64,000 bases of DNA from Flavobacterium glaciei (GTDB taxonomy: Bacteria; Bacteroidota; Bacteroidia; Flavobacteriales; Flavobacteriaceae): assembly GCF_003350545.1 (NCBI RefSeq), contig NZ_QQBA01000003.1, forward strand, positions 231,373 to 295,372, in the 5' to 3' direction. A program made the translations under genes and the position numbers. Of the stretch, positions 8,241 to 18,000 are shown one piece after another. The notes under the pieces are model-generated. The model worked only from the letters and a program-made list of their open reading frames with translations. It was not told where the DNA came from and ran no database searches. Positions within the stretch are counted from its first letter, which is position 1, and every line of letters begins with the position of its first letter.

Positions 8241-11045
8241 TTAAAAATTATGCGTCACGTTAAGAGAGATTAGAGTTCCTCTTCTAAATACAGATGTTGC
8301 GTTGTCTATATTCTTTCTGATTTTCTCATCTCTGTTTGAATCTTCAAAGAATTGATATTTTGCATTTAATAAATCTTTAATTCCAAGTTTAAAAGTGGTT
8401 TTTTTAACTGTTTTTGAAAAAGTTAGATCTAAATTGTCTCTTGAAAGTTCATAAATTGTAGGGAAGTTTCTGTCACCAACAGAGAAGATACGGTCTCCAA
8501 AGCGGTTGTACGTTACGTTTGCAGAAAATCCAGTTTCATCAGCATAGCCTAAGGCTACGTTTACAATGTAAGGTGATTGTCCTTGAAGTGCACGCTCTTG
8601 ATCTTGTGAGGTTACACCTGCTCCTAAATCAACTTTTGAAACGATGTATGATGCATTTACGTTAGCTGAAAGTCTACCTAAGTATAAATTGTCTGTCATT
8701 TCTTTGAAAGATTTTCTCAATTCTAGTTCAAGACCATAGTTGAATGCATTATCTGCATTAGCATAATTAAATTGAGGTTGCTCAGTAGTAATTTGCGTCA
8801 CGTTTTCTATTGGTTGGTCAAATCTCTTGTAAAACGCACCTAAACTTACCGTTTCTCCCTTTGTTGGGTAAAATTCATAACGGAAATCTAAATTGTCAAT
8901 TTTGGCTGTTTTTAATTGTGAGTTACCTACTCTAGCTGCTTCGTTCTTGTAATCATAAAACAAGAATGGTGCAATTTCTCTAAATTCTGGACGGTTAACT
9001 GTTTTGCTGTAGGCTAATCTTAATATCGATTTTTCACTAATGTTATAAGCAATATTCAAAGATGGCAATACAGATGTTACTGGATTTTTAATATTTTGTG
9101 GTCCAGCATCAGTGGTACTTTGTAATGATAAAATGTTATGTTCGACACGTACACCTCCAGTTAGATCAAATTTCTTTAATGGCAATTCTCCGTAGACATA
9201 TCCTGCAGTTAAGAAATTATCTGCGCTGTATGAGTCAATAGATCGAGTACCTTCTCTCATAATCCATCCATTTGTAGCGTTTACATTTTCAGAATTAAAG
9301 ATGGTAGTTAACGGTAGTTGCTTTAACTCATTGATACGATCTATTCCTAGGTCTGGTAAGTAGTAAGACACATATCTTGAGTCAAATGTTCTTTTTCTGT
9401 AGTCAACGTAGTAACCCGTTTTTAATTTAATGGTCCCTAATTCTTCATCGTTCTTAACTCTGTCTATAGTGTGCGTATAATTAGCGCCGTTATTAACAGA
9501 ATATTCACTAAGTGTACCAAAATATCTTCCTGTATCAAATAAATTAGTAGATGAGGGATCGATCATTTCATAAGGTGCATCTGGATTAGAAGCATCTTTG
9601 ATGGTTCTAAATCTTCTTAAATCTGGCTCAGATTCATACATATAATTCACACCAGTAACCCAGTCAATTGCATTATTGTCATTTAATTTATGATTACCTT
9701 CAAGTTGACCTATGTAGATTGATCTTGATTTATATCCTAACAAATAGTTTCTAAATAAATCATCTCCTCTTTGTAAAAAGTTGTTTCCATTACGAATGAT
9801 GGTTTCATTCTCACCAATTTGATTTAAAAGGTTTTTAAACTTAATCGTGTTATTGCTATTAAGTTTCAAAATCCAGTTAGAAAGGAATGTTATTCTAGAT
9901 TCATTTTGGTAGGTATCATCTAAGAAGTTTAACCAAAGTGGTGGTCTACTTTCACCTTCGTTTAAGGTAGTGTAGCGTGTAAATTGTCTTTGAAAAGTTT
10001 GAAAACTATTAGCGTAACTTAATGAGTTTATAGATTGTAAACTCATTCCGTTTGCAAATTTTTTATTTCTACCAAAAGCAAACCCTACACTATTATCTAA
10101 AAAAGCAGTGCTTTGTGTTGGATTAAAATTGTTTTGAAGCTTTGTGTTAGAAGCTACAACACCTACTTGAGGGTATGTATTAATCAAAGCTGCAGATGGG
10201 AATGTGCTAGGAAGCGTTCTAAATTCGTAATCAAACCCTAAAAAGTCAGTTTTAGAACCTTCTGTTTGAAATTGATCTTGAAAAGAGGTATCCATTCTAT
10301 ATCCAAAACCGACAGATGCTCTGTTGAATTCTGTTATGTTTTCTGATGTTGTAATGTTGATGATACCTCCAGAAAAATCTCCTGGTTTATCTGCAGATCC
10401 TGTTTTATAAATTACCATCTTGTCAATTGCACTTGATGGAATTAAATCAAAAGCAAAAGTTCTACGATCAACCTCAGTACTAGGAGCAACTGAATTGTTT
10501 ATAAGTACATTGTTGTAACGCTCACTAAGTCCGCGTATCATGATAAACTTCCCATCAACAATGGTAACTCCTGGAACTCTCTGTATAGCCTGTGCAGCAT
10601 TACTATCTGTTCCTTTAGAGATTTGTTCTGAAGAGATAGCACTCACAACTTGTTTTGCTTCTTTTATTTCGACCATTACAGCCGTCTCAGTATTCTTTTT
10701 TCTGGTGTTTTTTATTACAACATCTTGCAAAGTAAATCCGGCGGAGCCTAATGCTTGATCTACAGTTATAGTTTCATCTGCTGTAACAGTTACTGGAACC
10801 TCTATAGATTCATAACCTACAAAGCTGAATTGTACAATGTAATTACCTGCTGCTACAGAAATCGAGTATTTTCCATCAAGATCAGTGTTTGTTCCAATTG
10901 TTGTTCCTTTAACTAGGACATTTGCAAATGGCAATGATTGGTTGTTAACATTTTTATCTGTTACGGTACCGGCTATCGTTCCTTTATTCTGAGAATGAGT
11001 TATAGCTGTTAGTAATAAAGTTAAAAATAGTAATTTGAATTTCAT
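8241..11045 (-). CDS. TonB-dependent outer-membrane receptor with carboxypeptidase-like N-domain
   Basis: Receptor of 934 residues. A signal peptide (MKFKLLFLTLLLTAITHSQ) is followed by a CarboxypepD_reg-like domain at about 21-105 (GTIAGTVTDKNV, SFVGYE), then the plug at about 130-240 (GVTIVDGKFIMIRGLSERYN), then a 22-strand barrel rich in aromatic strands, ending in FRRGTLISLNVTHNF with a terminal Phe. Such receptors import a large or scarce ligand using TonB energy. The ligand is not deducible. The adjacent surface lipoprotein and the divergent two-component system suggest a regulated uptake unit. No SusD homologue is present, so this is not a classic SusC/D polysaccharide system. Confidence 0.93.
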   Translation of the reverse strand: MKFKLLFLTLLLTAITHSQNKGTIAGTVTDKNVNNQSLPFANVLVKGTTIGTNTDLDGKYSISVAAGNYIVQFSFVGYESIEVPVTVTADETITVDQALGSAGFTLQDVVIKNTRKKNTETAVMVEIKEAKQVVSAISSEQISKGTDSNAAQAIQRVPGVTIVDGKFIMIRGLSERYNNVLINNSVAPSTEVDRRTFAFDLIPSSAIDKMVIYKTGSADKPGDFSGGIINITTSENITEFNRASVGFGYRMDTSFQDQFQTEGSKTDFLGFDYEFRTLPSTFPSAALINTYPQVGVVASNTKLQNNFNPTQSTAFLDNSVGFAFGRNKKFANGMSLQSINSLSYANSFQTFQRQFTRYTTLNEGESRPPLWLNFLDDTYQNESRITFLSNWILKLNSNNTIKFKNLLNQIGENETIIRNGNNFLQRGDDLFRNYLLGYKSRSIYIGQLEGNHKLNDNNAIDWVTGVNYMYESEPDLRRFRTIKDASNPDAPYEMIDPSSTNLFDTGRYFGTLSEYSVNNGANYTHTIDRVKNDEELGTIKLKTGYYVDYRKRTFDSRYVSYYLPDLGIDRINELKQLPLTTIFNSENVNATNGWIMREGTRSIDSYSADNFLTAGYVYGELPLKKFDLTGGVRVEHNILSLQSTTDAGPQNIKNPVTSVLPSLNIAYNISEKSILRLAYSKTVNRPEFREIAPFLFYDYKNEAARVGNSQLKTAKIDNLDFRYEFYPTKGETVSLGAFYKRFDQPIENVTQITTEQPQFNYANADNAFNYGLELELRKSFKEMTDNLYLGRLSANVNASYIVSKVDLGAGVTSQDQERALQGQSPYIVNVALGYADETGFSANVTYNRFGDRIFSVGDRNFPTIYELSRDNLDLTFSKTVKKTTFKLGIKDLLNAKYQFFEDSNRDEKIRKNIDNATSVFRRGTLISLNVTHNF

Positions 11046-11221
11046 TTGATTTATTTTTTTTGCAAAGTAACACCTGAATTGTAAAATGTAAGTTACTGGC
11101 TTGTTATGGTTATGTTTTGTTTTTGGTTATAAAATCATTCCAATATTAAATTATGGTTAACACCTTTTGAATACCTCATTTATTATTACATTTACAATTC
11201 AAAAACAATTTTTGGCGCTTT

Positions 11222-11905
11222 ATGAAGAAAAAAAACACAAAGATTCTATTAGTAGATGATGAACCGGATATTCTGGAAATTGTGGGGTATAACCTCTCTC
11301 AAGAGGGGTATCAAATCGTTACAGCCGCAAATGGGAAAGAGGCAGTGGCAAAAGCTAAAAAAGAAATGCCGGACCTTATTATAATGGATGTTATGATGCC
11401 GGAAATGGATGGTATGGAAGCTTGCGAAAACATCAGAAAGATTCCAGAACTTAGCAATGTGCTCATCGCCTTTTTGACAGCCAGAAGCGAAGATTATTCC
11501 CAAGTTGCAGGCTTTGACGCTGGTGCAGATGATTACATCACAAAGCCAATTAAGCCTAAATTATTAGTCAGTAAAGTAAAAGCCTTACTGCGCCGATTAA
11601 AAGAAAAGGAACAAAACAGCGAAACACTTAATGTAGGTGGTATCGAAATAAATCGCGAAGAATATAAAATTGTAAAAGATAATATCGAAATAGCATTACC
11701 TAGAAAAGAATTTGAATTGTTCTACCTACTGGCATCAAAACCAGGAAAAGTCTTCAAACGAGATGAAATTTTGGACAAAGTCTGGGGTAATGAAGTAGTG
11801 GTTGGCGGAAGAACTATTGACGTTCACATCAGAAAATTGAGAGAAAAAATTGGAGAAGAATTATTTAAAACAATAAAAGGGGTTGGTTATAAGTTTGAAG
11901 TATAA
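11222..11905 (+). CDS. OmpR/PhoB-family response regulator
   Basis: DNA-binding response regulator of 227 residues. Receiver: acidic pair D12-D13, phospho-acceptor D56 (LIIMDVMMPEMDG), conserved Thr in FLTARSE and K108 in ITKPIKP. The C-terminal winged helix has RKEFELFYLLASKPGKVF, GRTIDVHIRKLREK and the terminal TIKGVGYKFEV signature of the OmpR/PhoB class. The stop TAA abuts the ATG of the sensor kinase with no gap. Nearest subfamily by eye is PhoB, but phosphate control is an inference. It is divergent from the TonB receptor gene. Confidence 0.93.
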   Translation: MKKKNTKILLVDDEPDILEIVGYNLSQEGYQIVTAANGKEAVAKAKKEMPDLIIMDVMMPEMDGMEACENIRKIPELSNVLIAFLTARSEDYSQVAGFDAGADDYITKPIKPKLLVSKVKALLRRLKEKEQNSETLNVGGIEINREEYKIVKDNIEIALPRKEFELFYLLASKPGKVFKRDEILDKVWGNEVVVGGRTIDVHIRKLREKIGEELFKTIKGVGYKFEV

Positions 11906-12955
11906 ATGACAATAAATTTTAAAAAAACATATCGTTTTGCTGTAAAGTCAGCACTTTACATTACTCTTTTTTCTACAGGATTAGTTGGTTTTCTCACCTA
12001 TTTATTTTTTACTTTTTCTTATCGTTTTTGTTTGATTTTTGCCATAGCAATTGGAGCATTTTCATTTCTGGTTATACAGTATAGAGTGGAACGCTTTATT
12101 TATAAAAAAGTAAAAAAGATATACGATGACGTTTCTTTATTAGAGTCAAGTACTTTTAGAAACCAACCCATTACCACAGATATGGCAACACTAACACGTG
12201 AAGTCAAAAAGTTTGCCACTGATAAAAAGTTAGAAATCGAAACTTTAAAAGTTCGTGAAGAATACCGACGAGAGTTTTTGGGCAATGTTTCTCACGAACT
12301 CAAAACACCACTTTTTATGGTACAAGGTTATTTGTCAACCTTGCTTGACGGTGCCATGAGCGATAAAACAATCCGAAAAAAATATTTAGAACGTGCCGAA
12401 AAAGGAGTAGAGAGACTTATTTATATCGTACAGGACTTAGATATGATTTCTAAACTCGAAATTGGCGATTTAAACTTGGAAATTGCAGAATTTGACATTG
12501 TTAAGTTAGTTCAAAATGTCTTTGATTTGCTCGAAATGAAAGCTTCCAAGAAAGACATTTTGTTGATGTTTGACATGAAATACAACAAACCAATTATGGT
12601 TGTTGGGGATCAGGAAAAAATCCAGCAAGTAGTGATGAATTTGATTGTAAACTCCATTAAATACGGTAAGTTTAAAGGTTCAACTGAAGTTAGTATTGAA
12701 GATTTAACAGATAAAAAAGTTATCGTTAGAGTAACGGATAATGGAGAAGGAATTGAGAAAAAAAATATCCCTAGACTTTTTGAACGTTTTTATCGAGTTG
12801 ATAAAAGTGGTGCAAGAACTGAAGGGGGTTCTGGTTTGGGATTATCCATTGTAAAACATATTATTGAAGCTCATGAGGAGAAAATTTTTGTTGATAGCAC
12901 GTTTGGCGTAGGATCTGAATTTTCTTTTACGCTTGAAAAAACAAATAAAAGTTAA
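11906..12955 (+). CDS. Sensor histidine kinase, PhoR-like
   Basis: Inner-membrane kinase of 349 residues. Two hydrophobic segments at about 13-36 and 41-57 leave almost no periplasmic loop, so sensing is probably within the membrane or by a partner protein. HisKA has H130 in LGNVSHELKTPLF, the N-box is VVMNLIVNSIKYG, the G1 box VTDNGEGI, and the G2 box GGSGLGLSIVKHI. It is the cognate partner of the regulator encoded immediately upstream. The very short periplasmic part resembles PhoR kinases that act with the phosphate transporter; the actual signal is unknown. Confidence 0.93.
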   Translation: MTINFKKTYRFAVKSALYITLFSTGLVGFLTYLFFTFSYRFCLIFAIAIGAFSFLVIQYRVERFIYKKVKKIYDDVSLLESSTFRNQPITTDMATLTREVKKFATDKKLEIETLKVREEYRREFLGNVSHELKTPLFMVQGYLSTLLDGAMSDKTIRKKYLERAEKGVERLIYIVQDLDMISKLEIGDLNLEIAEFDIVKLVQNVFDLLEMKASKKDILLMFDMKYNKPIMVVGDQEKIQQVVMNLIVNSIKYGKFKGSTEVSIEDLTDKKVIVRVTDNGEGIEKKNIPRLFERFYRVDKSGARTEGGSGLGLSIVKHIIEAHEEKIFVDSTFGVGSEFSFTLEKTNKS

Positions 12956-12989
12956 AAAAAACGAATAAAATAAATATTAAAATAGTTTA

Positions 12990-13019
12990 AAAACCGATTG
13001 TTACAAATCGGTTTTTTTT
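12990..13019. terminator. Terminator of the two-component operon
   Basis: AAACCGATT (12991-12999) pairs with AATCGGTTT (13006-13014), followed by a run of T. It separates the kinase gene from the convergent glycosyltransferase gene. Confidence 0.85.
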
Positions 13020-13041
13020 ATTTCTGGGATTTAAAGTTTGA

Positions 13042-14109
13042 TTATTTTTGAAAAACTTCAAATAAATTTGCCCATTCAATTTTAGAATCTAATCGAGGCA
13101 AACCTTTATAATCGTGAATTTGCTCAATGTTTTCCATTTTAAAGTCATCTTGCGTAGCATAAGGAATCAAGCCTTCTTTTTTTAGCTTTTTAGCTAAATA
13201 TTCTTGTTCATATTGACCAGGAGTAGGTATAAAAAAAGCTTTTTTTCTCAATTGTGCTAAATCCATGATTGTAGTGTAACCGGAACGGCAAAGGACCATT
13301 TCACTTTCGTTAAAAGCTTGTTCCAGCTCAGTTGAGTTCATAAAGTTGTAATACGTCACATTTTGCATTGTAGTTATTTTTTGTACCTTTTCGATATTTC
13401 CCTCAATGAAAATCGCATTGCCCTTGTAGGAAGCAATTTCTTTTTTTAAATGTTTTTCTAACATACCGCGTTGTGGTTCAGGACCGGAGAGAATTACCAA
13501 TAAGTCATATTTTTTTGGCAATAGTTTCTTATGTAGTCTGCTCAAAGGACCAATATATTTTATCTTAAGATTTGGATTGTCAACATGACCGAGCTTACCG
13601 GTTAGGTTTAGTGTTCCCGCAAGATCTGGAACCCAACATTCTGTATACTTTTTTATAATGTATTGATGCATTTTACTGGTTATCCAAGTTGTATTTCCAG
13701 TCATCACATTCAATTGATGGGTGATAAACACTGATGGGATTTTCTTGCTGAAAACCCCTAGTCTATTATCTGAAATAATACCTTCAATTGCATATTTTTC
13801 GATCCAAGATTTAATTATTTTTTTTTCTTCCAAAATAGCTCGGATCATTTTTGGACCATTCTGTATTAATTTCCATTTAAAATTGGCGCCATTTTTAGCA
13901 TATTCAATTTCATAGGATGGTAGTTCTAGTGTTTGTAGATTTTGAAACTCTTTTCGTAGTAATTCTAGTGCTATGCCATCAGAGGCAATTATCGGGATGT
14001 AGTTGTTTTCTTGTAAAGCCTTGATGATTGGTATGCATCGGGTGGCATGGCCTAAACCCCAGTTTAAAGGTGCAATCAAAATAGTTTTAGGAGCGGTTTT
14101 TATATCCAT
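13042..14109 (-). CDS. Glycosyltransferase, family 28/MurG-like
   Basis: Protein of 355 residues from the ATG at 14109 (MDIKTAPKTILIAPLNWGLG); an upstream ATG at 14124 is possible. LNWGLGHATRCIPII at the N-terminus is the GT-B acceptor-domain loop seen in MurG-like transferases. LSGPEPQRG opens the donor domain, and RSGYTTIMDLAQLRKKAF with TPGQYEQEYLAKKL is the nucleotide-sugar site (GG/SGxxT, then xxQxxNA-like). Sugar and acceptor are unknown. Its neighbours give no pathway clue, so the assignment is to the family only. Confidence 0.8.
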   Translation of the reverse strand: MDIKTAPKTILIAPLNWGLGHATRCIPIIKALQENNYIPIIASDGIALELLRKEFQNLQTLELPSYEIEYAKNGANFKWKLIQNGPKMIRAILEEKKIIKSWIEKYAIEGIISDNRLGVFSKKIPSVFITHQLNVMTGNTTWITSKMHQYIIKKYTECWVPDLAGTLNLTGKLGHVDNPNLKIKYIGPLSRLHKKLLPKKYDLLVILSGPEPQRGMLEKHLKKEIASYKGNAIFIEGNIEKVQKITTMQNVTYYNFMNSTELEQAFNESEMVLCRSGYTTIMDLAQLRKKAFFIPTPGQYEQEYLAKKLKKEGLIPYATQDDFKMENIEQIHDYKGLPRLDSKIEWANLFEVFQK

Positions 14110-14239
14110 TTCTAATTGTATCAAATGTTTTTTATAGTTTAAAGGTACATAAATTAAGGCCTTTTTAATATTTGTAAAATATTACTAAACTATTAAGTTA
14201 TTAAATAGTATTTTAGAATGAGCCAATGTCTAAAACAAA

Positions 14240-14264
14240 GAAAGGCTATCTTTTTAGATAGCCC
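14240..14264 (-). terminator. Terminator of the Lys/Ala-repeat protein gene
   Basis: GGCTATC (14244-14250) and GATAGCC (14257-14263) with a U-tract on the minus strand, 25 bp after the stop at 14289. Confidence 0.75.
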
Positions 14265-14288
14265 TTACCATATTTTTTTCAGTTAAAA

Positions 14289-14957
14289 TTATTCTTGTAT
14301 GTAGGTTTTATTTCCGTTTGCGTTAATGTAATATTTTCCTCCTCGAGGACCAGTATATACTTTTTTACCATTGTATTCTCCTGTAATCTTGTCAGCTACT
14401 TTAGGTGCTTTTTCGTTAGTTTCCTTGATTTTTTTTATTGATTTTGTACTAGAAGCTTTTTCTTTTACAGTTGTTTTTGCAGATGATGCTTTGCTTTTTG
14501 CAGTTTCTGCTTTTTCTGTACCAGTTTTTTTAGACGCCGTTGCTTTTTCTTTAGTTATTGCTGCTTTATCTTTTGAAGTTTCAGCTTTATTTTGAACTAC
14601 TTTATCTTTTGCAGTTTTCGCTTTTTCTTTGGCTGTAGCCGCTTTTTCTTTTGCCGTCTCGGCTTTCTCTTTAGCTGTTTTTTTAGCTGTAGCCGCCTTA
14701 TCTTTAGTCGCTTCAGCATTATTTTTCGTTGCTTTTTCTTTTGCAGTTTCGGCTTTCTCTTTGGCTGCTTTTTTAGAGGCAGCTGCTTTTTCTTTGGCTG
14801 TAGCGGCCTTATCTTTTGCTGCTTCGGCTTTTTCTTTTTTGGCTTTCGCTAATTTTTCAGTTTTAGCTTTTGCTGCTTTCTTTTCAGCTGCAGTTTCTTG
14901 TGCTTGTAAGTTTCCTGACAAAATAATTACAAAACATAACAACAGTAATTTTTTCAT
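14289..14957 (-). CDS. Secreted Lys/Ala-repeat protein with a PBCV-type basic C-terminal motif
   Basis: Protein of 222 residues. A signal peptide (MKKLLLLCFVIILSGNLQAQ) is followed by about 160 residues of near-tandem 7-residue repeats built on KEKAATA, KDKAATA and KEKAETA, predicted to be a long charged helix or a disordered LEA-like segment. The last 30 residues (GKKVYTGPRGGKYYINANG, then NKTYIQE) match the small basic domain first noted in a Chlorella virus (PBCV-specific basic adaptor), which is also found in Bacteroidetes. The role is unknown; a periplasmic or cell-wall-binding structural protein is one possibility. Single-gene unit with its own terminator. Confidence 0.75.
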   Translation of the reverse strand: MKKLLLLCFVIILSGNLQAQETAAEKKAAKAKTEKLAKAKKEKAEAAKDKAATAKEKAAASKKAAKEKAETAKEKATKNNAEATKDKAATAKKTAKEKAETAKEKAATAKEKAKTAKDKVVQNKAETSKDKAAITKEKATASKKTGTEKAETAKSKASSAKTTVKEKASSTKSIKKIKETNEKAPKVADKITGEYNGKKVYTGPRGGKYYINANGNKTYIQE

Positions 14958-15048
14958 AATGATTTGATTTTGAATTTTATACTTTAAAAATAATGAAAAA
15001 TAATCACATTTAGAATGTCGTTTAATAAAATTATTCTAAATCAAACAA

Positions 15049-18000
15049 TTAAAAATATGCTCTTAATTGAACATTTCCGGTATGAATGGCTTGGCTAATT
15101 TCACTTTTTCGTCCTTGATAATTAAAATTAATATCTAAAAACTGTGTGATGTTTTTTTGTAAAAGCAATCTCCAAGTCAAGTTCTGTCCAGTTTGTAATC
15201 CCTCAAGCATTTGAAAACCTATCGAAGAAAATTCATTTCCATCAAATTTATTTTGGTAAAAAGAGACTTCTCCATTCAGCGTTATTTTTTTATCACTGGC
15301 ATAGGAAAAAGAAGTTCCAAAGCGGTTTTGTAATAATGTTTCGAAAACCCCAATTTGGTTTCTTTTGCTTTGTAATTCATAAAAAAGATCCCAGCTGGTA
15401 CTTTTTGAGAATATATAACTGATTTTTGGTGCGAGTTGATACCCATCTATAGCATAGTTTTTTTCTGGAAAATTTTCAGATAGAACAGTTGTCTGGATTG
15501 TTTTGGCAAAAAAACCGAACAGCCAGCTTTTTTGGTATAAATGTCCATATTGCAATTGATGGGAGCTGTTTGTTGCTTCCTGCGAACCTATCGACAACAA
15601 GTTTTTCGTTTTATTTTGGAGATACGAATAAGTTACGGAATGGCTTTGTTTTCCGCGATTGTAAAACAAGCTATTTCTTAAACTGGAATTTAATCCAAGC
15701 ACATTCTCATTAGAACGGCTAAACGGGTTTAATTCAAAATTATCTCCATTACTTAACGTTTTCCGGTCGATTATAAAAGCGGTTTGGTTGTAGAAATAGG
15801 AAAGCAATTTCTTGATTCCTGTTTCATTTTGCCATTGATTTGGGTTTAAAGTAACGGATTGTGAGAACTTATTTTGATGTGTTTTAATGTAAATCCGATT
15901 GGGCAAAAATACCCGGATAAATTTTGCCTGATCGATAAAAGGAGCAACTTCAAATTCCTGTAATTCTTGAACTCCATTCTCGTTATAATCATTCCAAGTA
16001 TATACTCCCTGGCCTGCGGGAACCTCTAGATACGTAAATTCCTGTTGTGGAATACTTCCTGAATTTGTTTCGTAAACCGTTGTGCTTTGGATTAATTGAT
16101 TAAGAAAACGGTCCGTGTACACGATTCTGGAATTTAATGTAGGTTCTTTTTTTCTTGTGGCGTCTTCAAATTCTAAGACTCTGTAATTAGCAAAAAGTGA
16201 CAAATCACTTTTATTGTTTTGAATTAATTTTGATTTTAGTATAAAAGTCTGGGAGGAATTTACACGCTGAATCAGCCTCTCGACACCTCTGGATTGTATG
16301 CTGTCATTGGTTCTTCTAAGATAACCCAATTCTACAAAAACCTTAGTACTGTCGCCTCTTCCAGTATACAAACCATACTCTGTAAATTTTTGGCTCAAAG
16401 CCGTAAACTGATTGTTCGTTTTGTCTTTTTCCTTATTGTCTTCTAATCGCAAGCTGGAACCAACCCAGTTTTTATCAAAATGAAAACGCATTTGGGATTG
16501 GTTTCTTACAAATTTAGATGATAAAATAGTACCGTCACTGTTTAATAAACTGCCTTGGTTTTGAAAAGTCCAATTTTTTATTCGGAACAAACCATTTAAA
16601 ACATGCCTGCTTCCTGAAAAATTTTCGGAGAAATCTAGTTTTTCAAACTGATACAACAGCAATCCTTTATTGGTTGATTTTGGTTTTGGATTTAAATCTA
16701 ATTGCAATCCGGAAACTAGAAGACTTTGATTTCCAATTCCTGCGGTTCCTAAATTCCAATCTCTGTCAAATTCTATATTGTACAGTCGTTCCACGGATCT
16801 GAAATCTTTCTGAATAAATTGATAATTGGTGAAAGCATCCATCTGCCATCTTTTTGAAAAAACACGTTGTTTGGCATTTATTTTTCCGGCTAAGCCTTTA
16901 TTGTTGGTATCATCAATGGATGAAAATAAATTTTGATCATTGTTGCTAAGACCAATTTCAAAATCGACAGCCGTTTTTTCTGTGGGTTTATATTTTCCTA
17001 AAAAGGTGGCTACTTGAACTTTTGTTGGCGCAATAAGCTGAATTATGGGTTCGTAATTTCCTTGAGGTATACCGTTTATTGGCTCTACATATTCATAAAC
17101 TCGTGAAATGGTAGCCGAATTGGTTACAATATAATTCCCATTATTGGTTCCGACCAAAGTGAATCTCACGTTAAATAATTCCTGTTGCGGATCATTCGAA
17201 TATTCAAAAATTTCTATGGCATTAACGAGTGTTTTTCGATACAGTACTTTGTTTTCAGAGTAGGTGTCTGAATAGGCGGATGGTGCGGTCATCAAACTTG
17301 GATTGTCTCCGGCATTGACTAATGTTTGGGCTTGTTCCTGTGACAAATTTTGTTGCAACGGTTGGTTTTTCAGGTCGTTTTCCGAATATAAATAACCTCC
17401 AAAACTCCATTTTTCATTTTCATGTGTAGCCCCGGCATACGTTACAAAACGAGTATAATTCCTGTCGGAGTATTGATATTCTATGGCTATACGCATTTCG
17501 GAAGTGATAGTAAAAAGCGGCGTAAAAACAATTTCACCCGCATTGTAATCTATCGTATAATCGTTATTTTCTCCACGTTTCAGTAAAATCCCATTGACAT
17601 AAACGCGCTCTGAACCTGAGACAACTAGAACATATAATTCTCCATTTTTTCCTATTAATTTATAAGGACCTTGATTTCCTTCTTGACCCACAAAATTACT
17701 TTTAGCATATTGTCCTCTAACGAGTGCTACAGATGCAAATACATTTGTTTTATTTTGTTCGGTTCCAAAGTTGAAATTAGTTGCGAGTCCTTGTACTTTT
17801 TTATTGAAATTTAAGAACTGGGTTTTACTGTTTTCCAGAAAAATATCTCCTGCACGAATAGTCCATTCGTCGCTGAATAATTCCATAAAAACATTGTCAA
17901 ACTGATCTAGTTTTTGAGAATAGCCGCCGTCTTGCAATGGAATATTACTATCTTGTATGGAAGCTCTCAAACTTACTTTTTCGGAAATTTTTCCAGTGAT

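Noticed and set aside
7648..8244. Plus-strand open frames opposite the beta-helix lipoprotein
   Set aside because: Antisense shadows of a gene with strong lipoprotein signal and domain pattern.
14371..14967. Several long open frames on the plus strand opposite the Lys/Ala-repeat gene
   Set aside because: They are shadows of its low-complexity codons; the minus-strand product has a signal peptide and a known motif.
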